From Euryarchaeota archaeon UBA28 (GTDB taxonomy: Archaea > Thermoplasmatota > Poseidoniia > Poseidoniales > Thalassarchaeaceae), in NCBI GenBank assembly GCA_002501605.1, contig DANW01000011.1, positions 35,096 through 55,982 of the forward strand: 20,887 nucleotides of DNA. Reading direction: 5' to 3'. Below, piece by piece: positions 15,932 to 20,887 of the stretch. The translations under genes and the position numbers were made by a program. Each line of letters opens with the position of its first letter. Position 1 is the first letter of the stretch. The notes beneath the pieces were generated by a model, which was given only the letters and a program-made list of their open reading frames with translations, did not search any database and was not told the origin of the DNA.

Positions 15932-17179
15932 TCACGAAATTGGATACCTGAGTAGTGCGGCTATTCCTCCAAAGGCATCGTATAGAGTTGCTCCTTCCTC
16001 TGTATCCATCGAAATAAGTGTCACAGCCGCAGAAGTGTGACCGGCCAGAACGGTTAGTTCGTCAATGAGGTCCATTGACCTCTCTGAGTCCTCAATTATT
16101 TCCTCAGAGGAGCAGGTGGGACAAACTGGAATTTCAGACCTCCGGCTCTGAGTACCTTCCCATTCTTCTTTGCATTGTCTGCAAACCCACGTTACTCTCC
16201 GTTTTCGCACGTTCTCTGAGATAAGTAGCCTCTCCACAGCTCCTTGATCCAAGGCGTTCCTAATCATCATCTCACCGTATGTAGCTTTGGGATGAGATTT
16301 CATCACTTCACTCAAGAATCTGTCAACTAATCTCCTCTCGGTATCTAATTCAATTTGATCCATCAGGCCACCTGCCCTCTGAACGAGTTCTCTAAGTCCA
16401 CTCTCATTGGAGTACCCAACATCGAAGAATGGTTCTCTGATTAGTTTCTTGATTTCATGATGAAAATAATCATTTTTTACAACATAATCTTTGGTAGCTC
16501 CCGGTCCTCCGATGATTATCCCTTGCAAGTCCTCTATCATTGGAAGCCAGTATGAAGAAGCCCTCTCGGATGATTTTTTGAAAAACTTGTCTGCAGCTTC
16601 CTCGATCAGTCTCTCAAACCTCTGAGCTGATTGCCCCCCTCTTCCATGTTTTGAGGGAACTAGCGAAGTAACATGTTCTTGACAATGAAGCCTCTTACCA
16701 CTGGCCAATCCGTATGCTGCTTCTGACCTGTCGATGACAAAGAGCCCGTAAGCGGTTCTATCAATGAGCATTTCTTCAAGCTGACTAATCTCAAATGTTG
16801 AGCCACATCTGTATCTGTAGGAGGTAAACGAGTCAGGGGGATCGTCAATAACAATTGACATTAGCCTTGTCTTATTGTTTCCAACAATTACATGGCCAAC
16901 AAAAAGAGCTAGTCCTCTCTCTCCGGGTGTTTTGTATCTATTCAAGGTCGCTATAGCTGATTCTATGGCATCAGAAACATGTTTTCTGGTTAATTTTGAT
17001 TTGATGTTCGCGGCCTGACCTGCCTCATTGGATAGCTGATGCCTAACGTCGCTGATCATCCTATCAGGAGGAACTACAACAGAAACTAACTCTGTCCCCA
17101 TGCCTTTCATCGAAGAGAGGTCTTCAACGGCCTTCTTGAGGCGTAACCTCCTTTGTTGGACTTCGATCTCGTCGGACAT
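15932..17179 (-). CDS. prf1: Peptide chain release factor aRF1
   Basis: Recognises all three stop codons in the ribosomal A site and triggers peptide release. The 415-residue product has the archaeal/eukaryotic class I architecture: a stop-codon domain with NIKS at 58-61 and YRYRC near 121-125, the peptidyl-hydrolysis motif GGQ at 181-183 (within KHGRGGQSAQRF), and a C-terminal domain with a zinc ribbon (CRQC and CPTC). NIKS plus the zinc ribbon separate it from bacterial RF1/RF2. I start at ATG 17179 (MSDEIEVQQRR), with GGAGGT 6 nt upstream. The frame is open for 40 codons further, but that part would run across the divergent pyrH start at 17278 and lacks family features. Confidence 0.95.
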   Translation of the reverse strand: MSDEIEVQQRRLRLKKAVEDLSSMKGMGTELVSVVVPPDRMISDVRHQLSNEAGQAANIKSKLTRKHVSDAIESAIATLNRYKTPGERGLALFVGHVIVGNNKTRLMSIVIDDPPDSFTSYRYRCGSTFEISQLEEMLIDRTAYGLFVIDRSEAAYGLASGKRLHCQEHVTSLVPSKHGRGGQSAQRFERLIEEAADKFFKKSSERASSYWLPMIEDLQGIIIGGPGATKDYVVKNDYFHHEIKKLIREPFFDVGYSNESGLRELVQRAGGLMDQIELDTERRLVDRFLSEVMKSHPKATYGEMMIRNALDQGAVERLLISENVRKRRVTWVCRQCKEEWEGTQSRRSEIPVCPTCSSEEIIEDSERSMDLIDELTVLAGHTSAAVTLISMDTEEGATLYDAFGGIAALLRYPIS

Positions 17180-17277
17180 GGCATGACCTCCAGTATAAGG
17201 CCGGAGGGGCAGCATTTCAACCCTTAGACTGCTGTTGGACGAAGGCATTGAAAGGGAGCGTCCTAGCTCAATAGTCG

Positions 17278-17988
17278 ATGACGACGGTGATTGTCGCACT
17301 CGGGGGGAGTCTGCTTCGTCCTGAGATCGAGGAAAGACACACTTGGCTGGAAGGCTTAGTATCTATAATCAGAGAAAGGGTGTCTATGAATGACCGGATC
17401 GGTATTGTAGTTGGAGGTGGCGCTCCCGCAAGAGAAGGGATTGAGCTCGCAAGGCCTCTGATTAGTGACGAGTCTCACTTGGATAAAATCGGCATTGCTG
17501 CAACAAGACTGAATGCAACGATAGTTAGGGAGTGTCTATCGGACTCAGGCATTCCCGTTTCTGGGACCATTCCAAAGAGTATCGATGAAGCTGTTCTATT
17601 GCTCGAAGAGAGGCAAGTAGTGGTAATGGGGGGAACAAATCCAGGTCACACCACAGATGCCGTTGCCATTCGCTTTGCTGTAGCATCAGATGCAAAAAAG
17701 TGTATCATTGCGACAAACGTCCCCAGGGTTTTTGACGAGGACCCGAAACAGAATCCAAAGGCCCTGTCACATGATTTTCTGACTCATCACCAGCTTCTTG
17801 ATATCATTGGTTCTTCAGAACATTCCAAGGCAGGTGACTCTCAAATTGTCGATCCTGTCGGTGCAAGAGAAGCTCTTGAGTCGGGGATGATATTGAATAT
17901 TCTGGATGGAAGGAAAACTGAGTTAATCAAAGAAGCAATAGTTGGCGGGGACTTCAAGGGTACGGAAGTAGGGGTGATGAGTTCTTGA
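17278..17988 (+). CDS. pyrH: UMP kinase, archaeal type
   Basis: Phosphorylates UMP to UDP with ATP. The 236-residue amino-acid-kinase-fold protein begins with VIVALGGSLL, then GIVVGGGAPAREGIELAR, the UMP-side block LDKIGIAATRLNATIV, VVMGGTNPGHTTDAVAIRFA, the nucleotide-loop segment IIATNVPRVFDEDPKQNPKA, and a C-terminal LDGRKTELIKEAI-GGDFKGT. GGTNPGHTTDAVA is characteristic of archaeal UMP kinase and separates it from isopentenyl phosphate kinase of the same fold. The usual NVDGVY is NVPRVF here. ATG 17278 is divergent from aRF1 with 98 nt between them. The TGA stop is interlocked with the TTG of the next gene, suggesting an operon. Confidence 0.92.
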   Translation: MTTVIVALGGSLLRPEIEERHTWLEGLVSIIRERVSMNDRIGIVVGGGAPAREGIELARPLISDESHLDKIGIAATRLNATIVRECLSDSGIPVSGTIPKSIDEAVLLLEERQVVVMGGTNPGHTTDAVAIRFAVASDAKKCIIATNVPRVFDEDPKQNPKALSHDFLTHHQLLDIIGSSEHSKAGDSQIVDPVGAREALESGMILNILDGRKTELIKEAIVGGDFKGTEVGVMSS

Positions 17989-18302
17989 GCAGGGCGGATA
18001 GGATCGCGGCTGCTGGCATGAGGACGGCTAAAGAGGCCCGTGAAGCTGCAAGTAAGAGGAAGCGATCTGAGAAAAGAAGGGCCTCTGACAAATTACTTGA
18101 TGTAGAATCTCACAGGCACTGTGTAGTTTGCTGGAAACCGATTCCTCTTGATAGTGAACCAGCGGTCTGTGGCGATATTACGTGCATCGAAAATAATAAA
18201 AAAAGAGAGTCATCTAGGAAGAGATTGACAATAATGCTATACTTATTTCCAGGTATAGCAATTCTACTAATTTTCCTTCAACTGATGACAGGCGGAGCAT
18301 AG
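17985..18302 (+). CDS. Small zinc-ribbon protein with a C-terminal membrane helix
   Basis: A 105-residue protein. Its N-terminal 40 residues are strongly basic and probably helical (ADRIAAAGMRTAKEAREAAS, then KRKRSEKRRASDK). A zinc-ribbon follows: CVVC and then CGDITC, similar to the archaeal DUF2116-type domain. A single hydrophobic helix (LTIMLYLFPGIAILLIFLQL) ends the protein. The basic part and ribbon should face the cytoplasm. The TTG start at 17985 overlaps the pyrH stop (TTGA), the reason I accept a non-ATG start. ATG codon 12 would remove part of the basic region. Function is unknown; a membrane-associated nucleic-acid or protein-binding role is only a guess from the domain types. Confidence 0.7.
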   Translation: MSRADRIAAAGMRTAKEAREAASKRKRSEKRRASDKLLDVESHRHCVVCWKPIPLDSEPAVCGDITCIENNKKRESSRKRLTIMLYLFPGIAILLIFLQLMTGGA

Positions 18303-18318
18303 GCGGGGGCAAAATTCA

Positions 18319-18900
18319 ATGAATATGATTAGAATTTTGGCATCATTTCCATTTTTGGTAGGGGGCCTCTGCATCCTGATAACATTTGGTAGCCTTGTTG
18401 GGATAGACATAGATGATTCGAGAACAGATGTGCCGATAGTTCCATGCTCTGACGAATCAGTCGGTTGTATGGTCGGGATGACCACGGAAGACCTAGAGGT
18501 TCCCAACGCCTTCATCTTACTAGAAATTGGTATGGAACTGGAATGGGATGAACCAGACAGAAGTTGGATTGGGGTGATTTCTGATTACCCAGAAGAATGC
18601 GAGCCTGATTCCAATGGACTCACTACGTGTACATCAGATGATTTTGATTTCGTTGCGGGAGGCCCAGATTCGGAAGATGGTAGCTTCAAATTCACTCTGG
18701 AGCCTGGAGAGTACCGCTTTGTTACTGCTGGGAAAGATGGTTCTACGCTAGATGAACAGTTGGTAACAATAAACCCCGAGATTCACCTTGCTGGTTTCGT
18801 TGAGATTATTCTATTTGCGATAGGATTAACATTGTTATTGGGAGCTAGTGAGATGGCATTTCCCATCAGAGAGATGTGGAAAAGATTCAGAGATGCATAA
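18319..18900 (+). CDS. Two-helix membrane protein with an acidic extracytoplasmic domain
   Basis: I do not recognise the family. The 193-residue product has a hydrophobic segment at about 5-27 (MIRILASFPFLVGGLCILIT) and another at about 156-177 (GFVEIILFAIGLTLLLGASE). Between them lie about 125 acidic residues, with cysteines at two pairs (PCSDESVGC; ECEPDSNGLTTC) that may form disulfides outside the cell. The segment FKFTLEPGEYRFVTAGKDG looks like the edge of a beta-sandwich. A short basic tail (REMWKRFRDA) would be cytoplasmic. It begins 16 nt after the zinc-ribbon membrane gene, so the two are probably co-expressed and could interact. No catalytic residues are evident. Confidence 0.7.
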   Translation: MNMIRILASFPFLVGGLCILITFGSLVGIDIDDSRTDVPIVPCSDESVGCMVGMTTEDLEVPNAFILLEIGMELEWDEPDRSWIGVISDYPEECEPDSNGLTTCTSDDFDFVAGGPDSEDGSFKFTLEPGEYRFVTAGKDGSTLDEQLVTINPEIHLAGFVEIILFAIGLTLLLGASEMAFPIREMWKRFRDA

Positions 18901-18944
18901 GTCTCCATAGATTGCTTGAATAACCTGTTCCCATCCGTTAGGCC

Positions 18945-19061
18945 ATGGCTGACCGCTGTCCGGGGTGTGGGTCTAAGTTGGACATAGGGGGACTTCCGAT
19001 AACCATAGGTGGTTACAATATGTATTGCACTACATGTGGACATATTTGGCACACCAACTAG
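18945..19061 (+). CDS. 38-residue zinc-ribbon protein
   Basis: A short ORF encodes 38 residues that start MADRCPGCGSKLDIGG and end in a second knuckle, YCTTCGHIWHTN. The two CxxCG knuckles are 21 residues apart, the usual pattern for a rubredoxin-like zinc ribbon, and almost the whole protein is the ribbon. ATG 18945 lies 44 nt after the upstream membrane gene and has no clear Shine-Dalgarno sequence, so it may be leaderless or reinitiated. Its TAG stop (19059-19061) overlaps the TAG of the convergent GTPase gene inside the palindrome ACTAGT. The regular knuckles argue that it is a true gene. Function is unknown. Confidence 0.65.
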   Translation: MADRCPGCGSKLDIGGLPITIGGYNMYCTTCGHIWHTN

Positions 19062-20092
19062 TCCAGGTCACTTCTTGGCCAATCCTCAGGTAGGTTCAGT
19101 GGATCAGATATATCATCGGCTCTGATCATTTCAACTAGAGTTTGCCTCAATTCCTCTATACCTTCTCCGGATATCGAGCTGACTGCAACTTTATCTTCTA
19201 GACTGCCCTTTTCGTGTAAATCCGACTTGCTATGAACTATTATTATTGGCCTCTCTGAAATTAGGCCTGTGACCTCTTGGAGAAGATTCATTTGCTCTTC
19301 AAGTGATGTTGTTGCATTGGAAGTTGAATCTATCAGAAATAGAAGTACGTCTCCAACATTCTCCAAAGCAGCGATTGCTTGCATCTCAATATTATTCCTC
19401 TCAGACATGGGACGATCAAGCAAACCCGGGGTGTCTACCATCTGATATTTCCTTCTTCTATGGATAAAATGTCCCAAATGTAGTTGTTTTGTCGTAAATG
19501 GATAGGCGGCGATCTCTGGCTCACCACTGGAGAGGGATGAAATTAATGCGGACTTGCCAACATTGGGGGAGCCTGCAACAACTATGCATGGTTCTGAGGG
19601 GTCTATTGATGGTAGTTTTCTGAGTGTATCCCTAGCCTCTCCAAGCCAATCAATCTCAGGCGATATCTGTTCCATGATTGATGAAAATCTACCGTAAGCG
19701 GCCCTCCTCGCTTGATGAAAACCATCTATATCCCTAAGTCTGAGAATCTTCCTCTGGGTCTCGCCTGCAATGGACCTAACTCTTTCAGCCCCCCATTGAA
19801 TCGCACCAAGGCTTTTTCGATAGTTATCACTTCCAACTGCTGCATCAACCAACGCTTGATCAAAATCTGAAAGAGCATTGAGGCTGGGCCATCTTTCGAC
19901 ATAGGCAATGAGGGTTGAATCAATGATTGAAGCCGCTGATTGAACCATTTTGTTCATCTGCTTGCGCACTCTGTGATATTTGTCGGGATCCTCGACAGTA
20001 TCGGACTGTTTACTGGCTTTCCTGAATGCTTTGTCGAGAATCTCATCTGTTTTCAAGACAGTTGGGATTTTTCTCCACTCTACAGATGCCAT
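19058..20092 (-). CDS. NOG1-family GTPase (Obg/HflX superfamily)
   Basis: Archaeal NOG1 homologues are thought to act in large-subunit ribosome assembly. The 344-residue protein begins MASVEWRKIPTVLKTDEILD, like the family N-terminus, followed by about 150 residues of helical bundle. The GTPase core has G1 GSPNVGKS (174-181), a G2 threonine in AAYPFTTK, G3 DTPG (220-223), G4 SKSD (288-291, after H287) and G5 SSISG. G4 is normally NKxD; Ser replaces the guanine-contacting Asn here, which may weaken nucleotide discrimination. I start at ATG 20092; 14 codons further upstream are open but unlike the family. It is divergent from the next gene and converges with the small zinc-ribbon gene. Confidence 0.85.
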   Translation of the reverse strand: MASVEWRKIPTVLKTDEILDKAFRKASKQSDTVEDPDKYHRVRKQMNKMVQSAASIIDSTLIAYVERWPSLNALSDFDQALVDAAVGSDNYRKSLGAIQWGAERVRSIAGETQRKILRLRDIDGFHQARRAAYGRFSSIMEQISPEIDWLGEARDTLRKLPSIDPSEPCIVVAGSPNVGKSALISSLSSGEPEIAAYPFTTKQLHLGHFIHRRRKYQMVDTPGLLDRPMSERNNIEMQAIAALENVGDVLLFLIDSTSNATTSLEEQMNLLQEVTGLISERPIIIVHSKSDLHEKGSLEDKVAVSSISGEGIEELRQTLVEMIRADDISDPLNLPEDWPRSDLD

Positions 20093-20142
20093 GTGTCTCA
20101 GACTCCACGGCCAGTTCATTCCTATTGAAGCCAATAGACAGA

Positions 20143-20165
20143 AATTGTATTGTTTTTCAAATCAA
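20143..20165 (+). promoter_or_regulatory. AT-rich segment, possible promoter of the gene starting at 20179
   Basis: In the 86-nt divergent gap, the segment AAATTGTATTGTTTTTCAAA is clearly more AT-rich than its surroundings. It lies 15-35 nt upstream of ATG 20179, roughly where an archaeal TATA box would sit for a leaderless or short-leader transcript. It has no perfect TATA consensus, so the call is weak. Confidence 0.25.
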
Positions 20166-20178
20166 GGGCTTTTTCTAC

Positions 20179-20637
20179 ATGCCCCCCATGCGGAGTCTCA
20201 TGCCAGACATAGAGGGCACTCTTCCGGAGTGGGCGATTAGGATTCACGAGGCTCATGGTTCACCAAATTTAGATGAAATTCAGGATGTTTTCCATGGCCC
20301 TCTGTCAGAACGTAGTTCTGGACTAAGAAAGGATGACTTAGTCGAGATACTGATTGACTCGAGGGCACTGTCCTCAGATAGTGAGACATTAGCCAAGGGG
20401 ATGCTAGTTGGAACCACAAGAAACGCAGTAGAAATTGTTGATGACAAGGGTACGTTTAGATCAATAGCGAGAGATGTGATTGTAGAAGTTAGGCTAATTG
20501 CCCACATGAGAGTGCCATATCTTGAGGACAGGGAGATGATGACATTTGAGAAAGAGGATATGCGTCGCAGATCAAGTATGTTGGAAAAGGCTGAGCAATT
20601 AGCCGAAGGCGGAATAGACAGCCATCTTTGGGGATGA
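20179..20637 (+). CDS. Conserved-looking hypothetical protein with a beta-rich, possibly Sm-like core
   Basis: I do not recognise the family. From ATG 20179 it has 152 residues; ATG 20188 or 20200 are alternatives, and the frame upstream of 20179 overlaps the divergent GTPase gene and looks non-coding. The middle part (DDLVEILIDSRA, then GMLVGTTRNAVEIVDDKGT, then ARDVIVEVRLIAHM) alternates short strands in a way that recalls an Sm-like barrel, in which a changeable substitution loop is followed by a strand pair. This is a pattern judgement only. The C-terminus is a charged helix (EDMRRRSSMLEKAEQLAE). It lies 4 nt before the carbinolamine dehydratase gene, so co-expression is likely. Confidence 0.65.
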   Translation: MPPMRSLMPDIEGTLPEWAIRIHEAHGSPNLDEIQDVFHGPLSERSSGLRKDDLVEILIDSRALSSDSETLAKGMLVGTTRNAVEIVDDKGTFRSIARDVIVEVRLIAHMRVPYLEDREMMTFEKEDMRRRSSMLEKAEQLAEGGIDSHLWG

Positions 20638-20641
20638 GATA

Positions 20642-20887
20642 ATGACAGGCGGTCTAGAAGGAAAAAGATGCATACCTTGCGAGGGAGGGGTTCCCCCTTT
20701 AACTGAAGAAGAATCTAACAACTTGTTAAACAAAATAAATGAAAGCTGGGATCTAATTGATAACCACCATATTGAGAGAACTTGGGAATTTGACGATTTT
20801 CAAAATGCTCTCAATTTTGTAAATATGGCCGGAGCGATATGTGAAGAAGAAAATCATCACGCCGAATTTGAAATCGGATGGGGGCGT
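20642..20887 (+). CDS. Pterin-4a-carbinolamine dehydratase, 3'-truncated by window edge
   Basis: Dehydrates 4a-hydroxy-tetrahydropterin to quinonoid dihydropterin, recycling the cofactor of pterin-dependent hydroxylases; archaeal and bacterial homologues may serve other pterin chemistry. The 82 residues visible open with KRCIPCEGGVPPLTEEE, the typical N-terminus of prokaryotic members, then WEFDDFQNALNFVN and the active-site block EEENHHAEFEIGWGR with the paired histidines. The position after HH, often Pro, is Ala here. A Cys-x2-Cys at the N-terminus is common in this subgroup. Only the final strand and helix, including the family Asp, fall outside the window. ATG 20642 follows the upstream stop by 4 nt. 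No pterin-dependent hydroxylase is seen in the window. Confidence 0.88.
   Translation, partial: MTGGLEGKRCIPCEGGVPPLTEEESNNLLNKINESWDLIDNHHIERTWEFDDFQNALNFVNMAGAICEEENHHAEFEIGWGR

Noticed and set aside
17180..17299. 40-codon N-terminal extension of aRF1
   Set aside because: It overlaps the divergent pyrH start, lacks family similarity, and a good ribosome-binding site precedes ATG 17179.
17278..17988. First read as isopentenyl phosphate kinase
   Set aside because: The block GGTNPGHTTDAVA and the LDKIGIAATRLNA segment are those of archaeal UMP kinase, and the isopentenyl phosphate kinase active-site pattern was not seen.
1..20887. Search for CRISPR arrays, insertion sequences, integrases, toxin-antitoxin or defence genes
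   Set aside because: No spaced direct repeats, transposase or nuclease motifs were seen; all sizeable frames are accounted for by metabolic, translation or membrane genes.

Overview
The window looks like a piece of a marine archaeal chromosome, most plausibly Marine Group II/III Euryarchaeota (Candidatus Poseidoniia, Thermoplasmatota). The housekeeping genes support this. There is an archaeal/eukaryotic-type release factor aRF1 (NIKS, GGQ and a zinc ribbon), an archaeal-type UMP kinase, a NOG1-type GTPase, and large exported or membrane-anchored proteins. The metabolic genes are strikingly bacterial in character: a branched-chain 2-oxoacid dehydrogenase complex, LipA/LipB and the ArgRS. That mixture fits what is known of these surface-ocean heterotrophs. 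The lineage is inferred from gene content only.

Layout. (1) 1-1796, minus: the 5' part of a large exported protein, running off the left edge. (2) 1938-2023, plus: tRNA-Leu(TAA), touching the stop codon of a convergent two-gene pteridine unit (SDR pteridine reductase, then FolB; 2024-3191, minus). (3) 3290-11226, plus: a tight seven-gene run, lipA - E1alpha - E1beta - E2 - E3 - lipB - class-V PLP enzyme, with stop/start overlaps or only a few bases between most genes. (4) 11263-14153, plus: a UbiX-type flavin prenyltransferase, a SAP-domain/transmembrane/M28 peptidase and a peroxiredoxin. (5) 14181-17179, minus: aRF1 followed by argS. (6) 17278-19061, plus: pyrH, a zinc-ribbon membrane protein, a two-helix membrane protein and a 38-residue zinc-ribbon protein. 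(7) 19058-20092, minus: a NOG1-family GTPase. (8) 20179-20887, plus: a small unrecognised protein and a pterin-4a-carbinolamine dehydratase cut by the right edge.

How the genes work together. Region 3 appears to be a self-contained module for branched-chain oxoacid oxidation. E1, E2 and E3 perform the oxidative decarboxylation; LipB places an octanoyl group on the E2 lipoyl lysine and LipA inserts the sulfurs, so the complex need not rely on scavenged lipoate. This suits an organism living on peptides and amino acids, as do the secreted-side M28 peptidase and the exported protein. Pterin genes lie at both ends (FolB and pteridine reductase on the left, carbinolamine dehydratase on the right). 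Regions 5-7 are mostly translation, nucleotide and ribosome-assembly functions.

No CRISPR array, insertion sequence, phage gene or rRNA was seen. No gene-free stretch exceeds 300 bases; the longest (1797-1937) holds nothing I could identify. I did not find a clear-cut new defence or mobile system. The most unusual items are the SAP-membrane-peptidase fusion, the lipoylation genes bracketing the dehydrogenase genes with a class-V PLP enzyme of unknown substrate, a bacterial-type ArgRS beside aRF1, and the tiny zinc-ribbon gene whose stop codon is interlocked with that of the GTPase.
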